From Gigaspora rosea (Eukaryota; Glomeromycota; Glomeromycetes; Diversisporales; Gigasporaceae): 64,000 bases of DNA. The DNA lies in NCBI GenBank assembly GCA_003550325.1, contig QKWP01000106.1, forward strand, positions 177,594 to 241,593, written 5' to 3'. Position numbers and translations under genes: made by a program. The number at the start of each line of letters is the position of its first letter. Within the stretch, counting starts at the first letter, position 1. The notes below the pieces were generated by a model that was not told the origin of the DNA, made no database searches, and saw only the letters and a program-made list of their open reading frames with translations. Of this stretch, positions 21,971 to 33,075 are shown piece after piece.

Positions 21971-22800
21971 TCTATATAGCAAATACTATATAATTATATT
22001 CAAATCAGATCAATACTAAATTACAAAGAATATACTTTTTTTTATCTGAATAAAATTTTAATAATTAGAAAAATTTTTGTTGAAACAAGGCAGTGTAATA
22101 ACTCTAAAATATAAACCTTTATTAGTTAGTGAATTTTCAACAAATTTTTATTCAGATAATTTCAATTCACTTGTACAATTAGTCATAGCAATTAATATAT
22201 TATTAATTGACTAGCTAATATATTTCATTTATACAAGCCAATCTTATATATTCAGTTGTATTTATTGTTTTTATATAATCTATATTAAAAAGGTTAAGAA
22301 TTATTGCTATTTTGTCGTTCTTAAGTGCTTTTTCTTATAGTATACAATAAATTTACAATTTTGTTTATAGCTACAAGTAAATATGTGGCTTTTTTTTAAA
22401 AAAAGGTATTATAGTGAAATTTTCCAATTGACAATAACAAAAGCAAAATTGGAATTTTACTGCATGCATTCTAAATAATAAATATTTGAATTTAAGTTTT
22501 CTTTTATTATATTACATTATAACAAACTAGATATTTTGAAAAAAAAAGTTTTTTCAAGATTAATACTTACTATATTTATAATAAAAATATTTATTTCACA
22601 AAATTAACTATACAAAGTATCTATCTATATTCTATTTATAATAATAGTTTATATAACATAAAATTAACAATAGGGATAAACCTGCACTTGGTTAAATCTG
22701 CTATGCAGATCACATGAGGGTAAAAATTGTATTAACATATAAAGCACACTATACTAATATGGATTTTATCCAAATCCTATAATCAAAGCAAGTTTTATTA
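21971..22800. other. AT-rich stretch with one hairpin
   Basis: 22040-22165 is an imperfect inverted repeat (tctgaataaaattttaataa ... ttttattcagata). No gene. Confidence 0.4.
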
Positions 22801-22839
22801 GAATCTAGAATAGGTTTTATCTAATATATAATATTTTAG

Positions 22840-23115
22840 GATTTGGAATTTGGGAGAAATTTGGGATTTGGGATTTGAAAAAGATTTGGGAGGGATTTGT
22901 AATTTGAAATTTGAGAGACATTTGGAATTTGAAATTTAAAAGGAATTTGGGATTTGAAAGAGATTTGGAATTTGAAATCTGAATAGAATTTGGAATTTGG
23001 AATTTGAATAGAATTTGGGATTTAAAAGAGATTTGGATTTGGAATTTAAGAGGGATTTGAAATTTGGAAACAATTTGGGATTTGAGAGAAATTTGCAATT
23101 TGGGATTTGGAAGAG
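22840..23115 (+). repeat. Degenerate TTTGGGATTTGGAATTTG minisatellite
   Basis: A purine/T-rich run of atttgg-gaattt-type units with variable spacers (gagagaaa, aagag). The 108-codon minus-strand frame across it (QIPN/KFQI repeats) is a by-product of the repeat and is not taken as a gene. Confidence 0.85.
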
Positions 23116-23414
23116 ATTTTGAAGTTTTTAATTTTGCTAGCATGTATAAATATGACTCAAAAGTTTTGGTAAAATAGTATACTTTATAGCTATTGTATAA
23201 ACCTATATTCTTTATTTGAATTATTTGAGTATGCTATACTATAGCAATTGATTATAATATGTGGTTTAGGCTTTTGGAAGTTATCATAATTGGTTAGAAT
23301 AAAGATTTTATAAAAATTTTTTTTTTAATATTTTACTTTATTCAATTATTTTAGTAAACAAATTTGTTTGCTAAAATAAACAGTTTAAGAGATAATGACA
23401 AAATAGATATTATT

Positions 23415-23879
23415 GTATATTTTCAAAAATAAGCTATCTTTTTTGGGCAAAAAGTACACAAAAAATATGAAATAGCATATTTTTAAATTGTTAAATTTTT
23501 TGAAAAATTTAAAACATACTAATAAAAAATTGTTCAAATAATGCCAAATTTTTAATATAGGCATATTTTAATATTTGAACAAGCTTACTTAGGGGAGTAA
23601 CAAAAATCAGGTGATTTTTTAGGGGGGGAGGGGGGTAAAAAAAGTTGAAATTATATATAAGAACCTGACTATTTATATATTGAGGAAGAGGGAGGGGGTA
23701 GGCCTCTGATAAAAAATAATCAGGTGATTAATGACACTGCCCTTATAGTATTTTTGAGATTTACTTAATAAAATTTAGACTTTTATATGCAGCAACTGCT
23801 AATAGATTTTTTGAGATTTTTGAAAAATCAGAAGAATAGCTTATGGTATTTTCGAAATAGCTTATTTTCAGAAATATAC
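23415..23879 (+). mobile_element. Copy of the AAAATAAGCTACC MITE, split by MITE A
   Basis: Left cttttttgggcaaaaagtac and right agcttattttcagaaatata match the element at 9836 in order. MITE A copy 2 (23592-23742) sits where the 9836 copy reads caactttacttaatcga. Confidence 0.7.
23592..23742 (+). mobile_element. MITE family A (PIF/Harbinger-like), copy 2
   Basis: TTA at 23589-23591 and 23743-23745; 151 bp, nearly identical to the copy at 16402. Confidence 0.9.
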
Positions 23880-23971
23880 AGCATTTAGAAATTGTATAAG
23901 TGTTTTCAAAATAATGCCTATATATATATTTCTAAATTGTTTACAAATCTGATTTTTTTGTTTAAAAATTT

Positions 23972-24615
23972 TTTTTTCGATTTCAAAGTGCCTGTTTTGG
24001 GCATATACTTTATTCTGTTTATGCATTTAAATTCTACATGGATGAGAGTACAACTAGCCACACATACACTTTGGTGTCTAATTTAAGTGGTCCATCCGAA
24101 GGTTCCATACTAGATGCCATACCTGCAACCCAACTACAGGAATTGCCTATTTAAACCCTCTGATCTTCAGTTTCCTACCTTGACTTTCAACAGATTCACT
24201 GGATATCTGCATTACCTATACAGTCAGTCCAGTCATCCGGGTCTCTTTTCGTAAGAGCCCTTAGGACTCATTCTTATACCTGAAGGTACAATTCGGCTTA
24301 TCCTCAACAGGAAACTTGGTAGAGCGGTACCTGTCCCACCAGGTATTCACCTACTCTTCGGTAACTTACGCATTCACTGAGATGAACAACTTGTAGTCAG
24401 GGGATACCCAACCGCTAACATTATCTACGTCTGCCTTTATAAGGTTCGCTTCAACCCGGTACCACCATCACTTTTCTCCCGGTTCTTTACTGTTTTTCCA
24501 GACTTCCAATTCAGTTGGCCCAGAAGGGTTGATCTACCTGGCATTAGGTGCTATTATAGTTTTTCTCCCCCTGGTACCTACTTCTGTAACATAGGTCCTT
24601 TTCCTCTGCTATTGA
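23972..24615 (-). mobile_element. Retroposon of the 9018 family, 5'-truncated
   Basis: The plus-strand order caaagtgcctgttttgggca, gagtacaactagccacac, cctatttaaaccctctgat matches the retroposons at 9018 and 35512. No tRNA-like head at the right end, so it is 5'-truncated. A 10-bp duplication ttaaaaattt flanks it (23962-23971, 24616-24625); in this AT-rich context that is only suggestive. Confidence 0.65.
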
Positions 24616-24873
24616 TTAAAAATTTGATTACTATATTAAGAATATAATTATAAATATTTTATTTGTATTAAATTAATAGCTTATTTAAACATATCTAATA
24701 GTAAAAATAAAAAGTAAATATCTAAAAGCCTGAAAAGCTTTTATATAGTTAAAAATCTACTAGATGATTTCTCTATAGTAAAAAATAATAGCATATTTAT
24801 TTATATTATTATAATAAAAGTTTAATAACTTATAATAATGCTATATAAAGTTAATTTTTTTGGTTCTTATAAT

Positions 24874-25153
24874 TAGGTTCCGCAATTTGATTGGATCTTC
24901 AAATATTTGAATCAAATATTTAATCAAATTCAAATTCAAATTTGACTATATTTGATTTGATCAAATTCAAATATGATCAAATTTGATTTGATTTGACAAA
25001 TATTTGATTTGATTTGAAAATTACTATTAAAAATTCAAATTCAAATCAAATTCAAATTCAAATATTTTAATCAAATCAAATTCAAATTAGGGTCAATTTG
25101 ATTTGATCAAATTCAAATTGACTCAATATTTGATTTGAATTTGAGAAACCCTA
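24874..25153 (+). mobile_element. hAT-like MITE, TAGGGTTCC family, copy 2
   Basis: Starts taggttccgc and ends aaaccctaa; the interior is the same tttgatttgaattt permutation as at 16811. One G lost at the left end; the flanking octamers do not match, so the insertion record is eroded. Confidence 0.8.
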
Positions 25154-25417
25154 ATTACAAATTTGAATATGCATATGAACTGACAAAAAATTTTCAACTT
25201 ACATTTTTGATATGATCTTTATAATATTTATATGAATGTATCAAAAAAGTAAATCCTGATAGCATAATACATTAAAATTGAAATTTTTATATTACATGTC
25301 TAAAAATTAAGGGACTTTTGCTACCAGTATGCTCCGGTTCAATTATTATTATATTATAGTTATACTTTTATAATTAATACTATCACAGTTATCAAATTTG
25401 TCACACAATATTAGATG

Positions 25418-26513
25418 TAAATTTTTTATATAAAATTTTAATAAATATATATAAAATTACTATAAACTTTAAAGCAATAATGTTTCTTAACCTATATATT
25501 AACTTAAAATTAAATTTTGCGATTATATAAAGCAAAAGAAGGAGAATAAAAAAACCTTTCTGCCAAGTTACAGTTCTGCTATTTTTGTACAAAACAAAAA
25601 TGTAACTTTGCCAAAACAAATATTTTCTAATTTTAAAATAATAAATATATGTAAAATTAAGCTTTAAACAACTTTAGTTAGGCAATAGAAGTAGGTTACC
25701 TTGTAAGAAAAAAAGGTTATCTATGTACTAAAATTAAAACTTTTAACTTTTCAATATAAAACTCCTTTAATCTAATTTGGGCACTTAAGCAAAGTTTTTA
25801 GCATGCAATTTTATTTGTACTCCAGATTAAAATGCATTTTTTTAGCCATTTAGGGCAGTGTTATTAATTACCTGATTATTTTTTATCAGAGGCCTACCCC
25901 CCTCCCTCCTCAATATATAAATAGTCAGGTTCTTATATATAATTTCAACTTTTTTTACCCCCCCTAAAAAATCACCTGATTTTTGTTACTCCCCTTACTA
26001 GATAAAAAATAGGGTGAAGTTAGAAAAAATGTTTTTTCTAACTTCAACCCCATTTTTCACCTAGTAAATAGCTAAAAAAACGCATTTCAATTTTAAATAT
26101 AAAAAAATTGCATGCTAAACAACTTTGCTTAAGTGCCCAAAGTAGACAAAAAAGAAGTTTTATATTGAAAGTCAAAAATTTTAACTTTAGTATATAGATA
26201 ATCTATTTTTCTTACAAGGTAACTTACTTCTATCATCTAAGTAAAGTTGTTCAAGGTATAATTTTACATATACTTATTATTTTAAAATTAAAAAATATTT
26301 GTTTTGGCAAAGTTACATTTTTGTTTTGTACAAAAATGGCAGAACTGTAACTTGGCAAAAAAGGTTTTTTTTATTCTCTTCCTTTTGCTCTATATAATCA
26401 AAAATTTAATTTTAAGTTAATATATAGGTTGAGAAACATTATTGCATCAAAGTTTATAGTAATTATATATATATTTTTATTAAAATTTTATATATAAAAA
26501 ATTTATATATAAT
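25418..26513. mobile_element. Foldback element, ~0.43-kb arms, copy 1
   Basis: 25418-25852 is the reverse complement of 26000-26513 apart from small changes (tactataaactttaaagcaa ... / ... tttatagtaat). The centre at 26000-26070 is itself a hairpin. Flanks attagatg and atcagatg (7/8) suggest an 8-bp duplication. MITE A copy 3 interrupts the left arm at 25853. The minus-strand frame 25401-25619 lies in the arm and is not counted as a gene. A second copy is at 50768. Confidence 0.8.
25853..25994 (-). mobile_element. MITE family A, copy 3, inverted
   Basis: TTA at 25850-25852 and 25995-25997. The opposite arm of the surrounding palindrome keeps the unfilled site (agctatttactaggtg when inverted), which confirms the insertion limits. 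Confidence 0.92.
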
Positions 26514-26830
26514 ATCAGATGACTAATAAAACATTTTTAATTTAAAAAAAAAATAAAAAAATTGTTTTTAAAAAAATTACCGGTATATACAGTATTAGCT
26601 ATTTTTAGACCAAATATGTAGTGACATATTTGTATTATACAGTGCATTAGTATGTATATAATCAATATATTGTAAAAATTTTATTAAATTTAAATTACAA
26701 CTTATAGAGAAATTAGGCTTTAAAGTTATTCAATTCAATTTAAAAAAATGTATCAAAAAAATATTATATTTAATTTAAAATTAGAGTAAATTTATTTATT
26801 GCCTCATGCGATCATCTTATATGTCACTCT
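26514..26830. other. AT-rich stretch, no gene
   Basis: Nothing recognised. Confidence 0.4.
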
Positions 26831-26839
26831 CCCAATCAA

Positions 26840-27130
26840 ATTTCAAGATCAAGTATAATATTACATGATCAAAAAATTCAAAACAAACATTTGTTTTGTC
26901 AAAAATCAGCTATAAATCTAAAATTAAGTATATGAAACTACTCTTAGAATTCTAACAAAAAAATTTCTTACAAAATTTTACTGTACAACTCTCTCTTTTG
27001 CCTATACACACAATCTATATCTCATCCAAACCCTAACCAATGAAAAAACAGGTTATTTTAATTGGTTTAATTTTATATTACACCTGATTTTATGATCTGC
27101 GGCAAGTGCGACAATATCGCACATGCAATG
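26840..27130. repeat. Repeat with inverted counterparts at 30030-30140 and 33190-33330
   Basis: 26840-26990 (atattacatgatcaaaaaat ... gaaactactcttagaattc) is the inverse of 33190-33330. 27000-27130 (ccaaaccctaaccaatgaaa, attttatgatctgc) is the inverse of 30030-30140. This looks like one element whose right end has been split by later insertions, or two overlapping families. Confidence 0.6.
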
Positions 27131-27596
27131 TATAAATTATTTCTAAAATTTATATACTGAGCTAAGTTTTAAAATTATAAAATAAAAACAAAATCATAAA
27201 TTTTATTAAATTATATCTTTTAAATAAAAAAAAACTTTAAAATTCTATATTGCAAACTTTTGGTTCAGAGTCCAATACTGTATTAGAATTTACCTGCTAT
27301 TATTTATCAAGTTTTTTATATACATTAAGATTAATAATATATCTAATCTATGCTAACTCATTCTTCTACAGGCTAAATGAACTATATTTGAACTCATTTT
27401 GGGTTTAAATAAACCTAAGCTAGGTTTATTTGAGCCTATTTTAGCCAAGCTATTTAAATATTAAAATACTATATACTGTAGTAAACAGATAATATTATAT
27501 ATAGTAATTTGTAAAAATAAATTTTTGGAGCAATGTAATGGGTTATATACTAGTAAATATTAAAAAAGTTGCTATTAATAAATTTATTTATTTTCT

Positions 27597-28461
27597 TTTT
27601 TTTTTCGTTTTATAACCGAGGCCTTGCTCTTGATCATTTATTAAGTTTAATATTATTACATGCAAAAGAGAAGGAAGAATAATATATATAAACTAATTTA
27701 AGAAAAAGATAACTCAGGCTTCATAATGGCCTTCCGCTACCATTAATCTTTACCCGAGGCCTAATTGTTAGCTGAACAACGTTATTTTATAATAACTATA
27801 ATTTGTCAGACTCAAATAAAAATTGTTAACATCAATAACCCTGTTCCGACTAACCGGTCCAGGCCACAGTATGTTAAACAAAAAGCAGTCATATAGTCCG
27901 GACTGCTTAAAATAGAACTTCTAGAATCTTCTTCCAGTGGTTTCTCCATAGGTCCCACACGTCCTTCAACGTTACTTGTTTCCAAGCCACTCGAGACGAT
28001 TGTATCCAATATGGTAGGTGCCTTTCCTTTTTGGGAGCAGTAAACACTGTAGATCTTTTGGAGGGGGTAAGCTAAATCGCCCACTTTTTGAAAATTCTTC
28101 ACAAACCAGCGACACCAAAAAAATTCCACTTGTAACCTTAGTAAAGACAGTGGTTCTTCCCGTATAGTCCAATATTCATCAGAGAGCTGCCAAAGACTTC
28201 TCAAGATGTGGTGAGTGATAAACTCTAAGCTTGTCAGCAGATAGTCTATGAACTTTATCTCTAAACGACAAGTGCCGATTTTGTGGTGAGTGACAAACTC
28301 TAAAGCTATTAGCAGATACTCAGTGAACTGTATCCCTAAATAATAGCTGCCGGGCTGCATGTTTCCTTGGTTTTTCTACTGTTTCTTTGAGACTTTACTT
28401 CTGAAGTGTTAGCGTATTTGTTGGTACAAGTGATCGGTGAATAGAGTTATGGAAGATCCTT
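27597..28461 (-). mobile_element. Poly(A)-tailed processed retrocopy with 16-bp target duplication
   Basis: Target duplication aatttatttattttct at 27581-27596 and 28462-28477. On the minus strand the insert ends in about ten A's (T's at 27596-27605), with AATAAA (27637-27642 as tttatt) some 30 nt before the tail. No tRNA-like box and no introns. This is the anatomy of an mRNA reverse-transcribed and inserted by LINE machinery. Confidence 0.8.
27812..28360 (-). CDS. 182-codon intact frame inside the retrocopy, unknown protein
   Basis: The frame opens with an ATG 101 nt from the 5' end of the retrocopy and ends about 200 nt before the tail, as in an ordinary short mRNA. It is uninterrupted in a window where almost every other old frame is broken. 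The first 50 residues are two imperfect 24-residue repeats (FTEYLLIALEFVTHH and FIDYLLTSLEFITHH), which mirror a ~70-bp tandem duplication in the DNA (28204-28345). The middle is mixed, with several Trp (WQLSDEYWTI, FFWCRWFVKNF); the C-terminus is Ser/Glu-rich (EKPLEEDSRSSILSS) then hydrophobic (GLLMLTIFI). I recognise no family or catalytic motif. It may be a retrogene, a young processed pseudogene, or a non-coding retroposon with a chance frame. Confidence 0.4.
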   Translation of the reverse strand: MQPGSYYLGIQFTEYLLIALEFVTHHKIGTCRLEIKFIDYLLTSLEFITHHILRSLWQLSDEYWTIREEPLSLLRLQVEFFWCRWFVKNFQKVGDLAYPLQKIYSVYCSQKGKAPTILDTIVSSGLETSNVEGRVGPMEKPLEEDSRSSILSSPDYMTAFCLTYCGLDRLVGTGLLMLTIFI

Positions 28462-28647
28462 AATTTATTTATTTTCTATATTAAATGATTAAATAAAACT
28501 ATAATAAACTTTTCTATAATCTAAAAATTATATTTTTTTAAAAAAATTATTAAGTTTATATGTAAAAAAATTTTTATTAATTTTTATTTAATATACAAAT
28601 CTTTTTGTACTGGACTATATAAAATATATATTAATAAAATAAAAAAG

Positions 28648-30010
28648 GGTGTTATTTTATGGAAATATGTCGGCATGGAGACATTTCGCCATGGCGACCC
28701 CGTGATCGACCAATCAAAGTTGATCACGTGTATCCTTATTTTTTATTATTATTATTTTTTTTTTTTAATAATTAAAGTTTTTTTTTATTTTAATTTATTA
28801 TTAATTAATTTAATTTAATTTTTTTTTTAAAGAAACAGAATGAAATAAAAAGAAAATCAGGATAAAAATGGGGCGAAATATGGGACGAATACAGGATGAA
28901 AAACCAGATTTTTTTAAGTTTTTTTTTTATTTTAATTTATTAATTTAATTTAATTTATTTTTTTTGTAGTCGAATACATATATAAAGAAAACGGAACGAA
29001 AACAAAAAGAAACACAGGACGAAATATGGGATGATGAAAACGGGATGAGATAAAAACAGACGAAAATGTGACGAACAAAACCACGAAGAAGAACCGCCGA
29101 AAGACATACGGAACCCACTGAAGAACTTACCGGAAGAACACAAAGAGACAAGAACTTGCCCACCAAAAATGACAAAGAAAAACTACCGAAGGACTTGAAC
29201 CTACTGACAAAGAGACAAAGAACTTACCCACCGAAAAACAACAAAATTACCCACTGAAAAACGAGGAAGAAGAACCTCCGAAGGACTTACAGAACCCACT
29301 GACGAAAAGAGAAAAAACTTCCCACCGAAAAATGACAAAATTATACTGAAAAATGACGAAGAAGAACCAACTGAAAGACTTGAACCCACGACGAAGAGAC
29401 CAACCAAGATTACCCACTGAGATTACCCACCGAAAAACGATGAAGAAAAACCACCGAAAGATGACAAAGAGACAAAAACCTATCACCGAAAAATGACAAA
29501 TTACACACCGAAAAACGACGAAGAACCACCAAAGGACTTAAAAACCCACCTAAAGACTGCTCCAACGATGACTCCAGTGATGACTCCAGTGAGAAGATTC
29601 TAAACAACTAAAAAAAAAATATATATTCGCACGGTTAGGCCATGAAAAATTAATCAATTGGTTTTCATAACCCGGCCGGGTCAAAATTTGGAAACCTCAA
29701 AAAAAAATTTTTTATATGTTTTAATAACCGGGTGGGATTTTAAGAAAAATTTTATATAAATTTCATAAAATTTTATATATGAAATTTAAAAAAAAAAGCA
29801 GGCCGGCCGGGTCAGTTAAAAAGATACATGTTATGAAAACCAAGTAGTTAAATTTGTATGGCCTTATTAAAAAAAATAAAAAAAAATAAAAAAAAACAAA
29901 AAAAAAATAGATTATCTTATATGATCACCAATCTCAAAAATGATTGGTCAATCATATAAGGGTCGCTATGGCGATATATCGCCATTGACATTTTGCTATA
30001 AAAAAATACT
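28648..30010. mobile_element. Large terminal-inverted-repeat element, copy 1
   Basis: Left end gtgttattttatgg ... tttcgccatggcgaccc ... gaccaatcaaa; the right end read inverted gives ttatagc ... tatcgccatagcgaccc ... gaccaatcatt. About 100 bp of inverted end. Interior 29060-29570 is a degenerate ~100-bp tandem repeat (cgaagaagaaccnccgaaag ... ttacccaccgaaaaa), followed by gctccaacgatgactccag. Minus-strand frames 28945-29607 (SVGSSL/FFSI-type) are by-products of that repeat. No transposase. Target duplication not found. Confidence 0.7.
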
Positions 30011-30529
30011 TTATATACCATATGTATAATATTGTTACACCTGTTGCAGATCATAAAATTAGGTTAATATAAAATTAAACCAATTAAAATAACCTGTTTT
30101 TTTATTGGTTAGGGTTAGGGTAAAGTTAAGATTGTATATATCCCTTACTTTGTAAAGGTTTGCAAACAAATTTGCTTGTATAATTACTATAAATATATCT
30201 TTGATCTATTTTTTTAATCATTTAAAATATTTAAATAAAATTTGGTATAAAAACAAGGATTATATTTTGAAATAGAGACTTGTTATTGCACCTTTCACTT
30301 TTGTTAATACCACCCTCTATTTTGGATGTTAGCCTATTTTTGGCCTTTCCAGCTTAGTTTTGGACCAAATCATGTAACCTAAGCTACAAAACAAGATTAC
30401 ATGATCAATAAAATTTGAGACTTGTTATTGCTACAAAAGCATCGATTTTAATACAATTGCTCTACATACATCCAAGATTAGATAGCATTCTTAATGCATT
30501 ATATATAAAATTTAAATTTTTCAAGAATT

Positions 30530-32080
30530 TAAGCAATGTTATTTTGATGATCTGTATAATTAAAATAAAAAAAAATTATTAAATTTGGTCAAGAACTCAC
30601 AGAGAAATCTTTAATAAAAGTTTTCTACTTCTAAAAACGTATATAAGGGGAGTGACAAAAATCAGGTGATTTTTTAGGGGGGAGGCGATAAAAAAAGTTG
30701 AAATTATATATAAGAACCTGACTATATATATATTAAGAAAGAGGGAGGGGGTAGGCCTCTGATAAAAAATAATCAGGTGATTAATGACACTGCCCTAACA
30801 AGAAACTGTACCAAAATTGTTTACAGAATCTTTTATTAAAGATATCTCTATGAGTTCTTGACCAAATTTTAATGAAATTTTTTTATTTTAATTCTATGAA
30901 TTCATAATATTTAAATAAAAAAAATTTCATCAAATTTGGTCAAGAACTCGTAGATATATCATTGATAAAATTTTTTTCATTTCCAAAAACATATATCATA
31001 TAAAAGCTATGCCAAGAACTTTCATTAAAGATATCTTTGCGAGTTTTTGACCAAATTCAATAAAATTTTTTTATTTCAATTATACAAATCTGTAGAATTC
31101 AAATAAAAAATTTTTATTGAATTCTGTCAAAAACTCGCAGAGATATCTTTGATAAAAGTTTTTTACTTTTAAAAACATATGACAAAGAAGCTATACCAAA
31201 ATTGATTATAGGACTTTTATTGAAGATATCTCTATAAGTTCTTAACCAAATTCGATAAACTTTTTTTATTTTAATTCTATAAATCTATAGAATTTAAATA
31301 AAAAAATTTTCATCGAATCTGGTCAGTAACTCGTAGAGATATTTTTGATAAACATTTTTTCATTTCCAAAAACATGATTTCACAAAGAAGTTGTATCAAA
31401 ATTGGTTATAAGAAATTTATTGAAGATATCTCTGCAAGTCTTGACCAAATTTCATAAATTTTTTTTATTTTAATTCTACAGATCTGTAGAATTAAAATAA
31501 AAAAACTTTCATTGAATTTGGTCAAGAACTCGTAGAGATATCTTTAATAAAAGTTCTTGTAAACAATTTTGGCACAGCTTCTTTGTCATACATTTATAGA
31601 AGTAGAAAACTTTTATCAAAGATATCACTGCACGTTTTTAACAAAATTCAATGAAAATTTTTTTATTTGCATTTTACAGATCTGTATAATTAAAATAAAA
31701 AATTTTTATTGAATTTGTCAAGAACTTACAGAGATATCTTTGATAAAAGTTTTTGTAAACAATTTTGGCACAGCTTCTTTGTGATATACGTTTTTGAAAA
31801 TAAAGAAAAAATTTTATCAAAGATATCTCTACGAGTTCTTGACCAAATTTGATGAAAATTTTTTATTTGAATACTATGAATGCATAGAATTAAAATAAAA
31901 AAATTTTTATCAAATTTGTTCAAGAACTTATAGAAATATTTTTAATAAAAGTTCCTGTAACCAATTTTGGTTCAGTTTTTTGTTATATATAGTATGTTTT
32001 TAGAAATAGAAAACTTTTATTAAAGATATCTCTGCAAGTTCTTAACCAAATTTAATGAATTATTTTTTATTTTAATTATA
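30530..32080. repeat. Array of ~7 hairpin units
   Basis: The unit centre is ctgtagaattaaaataaaa with its inverse; the outer parts are ttggtcaagaactcgtagag and its inverse, then atatctttgataaaag. Adjacent units are linked by gacaaagaagctataccaaaatt. Period about 220 bp. MITE A copy 4 interrupts the first unit. Confidence 0.85.
30647..30795 (+). mobile_element. MITE family A, copy 4
   Basis: TAA at 30644-30646 and 30796-30798; ends ggggagtgacaaaaatcag and atgacactgccc. One shortened G-run compared with 16402. Confidence 0.9.
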
Positions 32081-32383
32081 CAGATTATTGAAATAACTTT
32101 GCTCAAATTCTTGACAAATTTAAATTTTATATATAATGCATCAAAAATGCTATACAATTTTGGATAAATTGTTAGATCTATCAAAAAAGCAACTGCAGAT
32201 CTATCAAAATACTTTTGCGGCAATAACAAGTCTCAAATTTTATTAGTCATATAACTTGTTTTGTGGCTTGGGTCATATGATTTTGACCAAAAATGGACCA
32301 GTAAGGCCAGAAATAGGCTAGATTCCAGGATAGGGTGGCATTAACAAAGTGTGAGAGTAGCAATAACAAGTCTTTATTTTGAA

Positions 32384-32847
32384 TTATTTAAATTTATATT
32401 ATAAGACAAAATGTTTATATTGCTTATAAGCTAAAAATATTAAATTTTAAAAAAATTTTTTAACCAAAAAAATGTTTTACAATATCTTGGCAAAGTCTTT
32501 AAATATTGGTTTTAAAAATATAGTTTCTAATACAATATTGTAGTTTATATAAAGAATAACAACTTTCATTATTGTACTTTAAATAATTTACTTGTAAAAA
32601 TTAAGACTTGTATTAGAAGTAAAAATTTTTTTATAGACAGAAACATATAAAATTTGAAAAAATCTAAAAAAAAATCTACAGTAAAAGCTCCAAAACAAAA
32701 ACTTTAAACTTTTATTACACCAAAGATCCAAAGATTTTTAATAATTTAAAAAAATTTTATAATAAAGTTGATAAAACAGAACTAATATTATATTTTTACT
32801 TAGAAAGTATATAGCTAAAATTAATATTTAAAGTTTGGGTGAATCTA
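32384..32847. other. AT-rich stretch, no gene
   Basis: Nothing recognised. Confidence 0.4.
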
Positions 32848-33075
32848 TTTGTAACCGTGGTTACAGTTCCAAGCCAATCAAATTGCTAGATTAGGTATAA
32901 AAAAAATTCAAAAAATTACAAATCGCAATAACTTCAAATTGTGTCTATAAAACCAATATTTTTTTCTAGCAAAAATGCTTCTTAAGGTAGTTTATTATAT
33001 AATAAACCTTCTTCTAACTCTAAAACTAACCCTAACCCTAATCTGGTTACTGTCACCGCCGATGACAAGCATATT
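32848..33075 (-). repeat. Dispersed repeat with TTAGGGTTAG motif, copy 2 (inverted)
   Basis: Contains aactaaccctaaccctaatc between ttcttctaactctaaaac and gtcaccgccgatgacaagc; the inverse of 19485-19740 over most of its length. Confidence 0.8.

Larger units (their letters stand above)
30272..32374. mobile_element. Mutator-like foldback with long inverted ends and a hairpin array
   Basis: Perfect 9-bp target duplication tattttgaa (30263-30271, 32375-32383). Inverted ends ~300 bp long (agacttgttattgc ... caccctatt ... ggccttnc ... caaaacaag), each containing a second internal gagacttgttattg. Between them lie about seven ~220-bp units, each a hairpin (see 30530-32080). No transposase. The 9-bp duplication and long ends fit Mutator/foldback elements. 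Confidence 0.85.

Noticed and set aside
22817..23143. 108-codon minus-strand frame
   Set aside because: It is the translation of a degenerate atttgg minisatellite (QIPN/KFQI repeats).
28945..29607. Several overlapping minus-strand frames rich in Ser, Phe and Val
   Set aside because: They lie in the tandem repeat of the element 28648-30010, in two frames at once, without conserved motifs.
30530..32080. CRISPR-like array because of regular ~220-bp spacing
   Set aside because: The units are long, palindromic and contiguous, without unique spacers, in a eukaryotic context.
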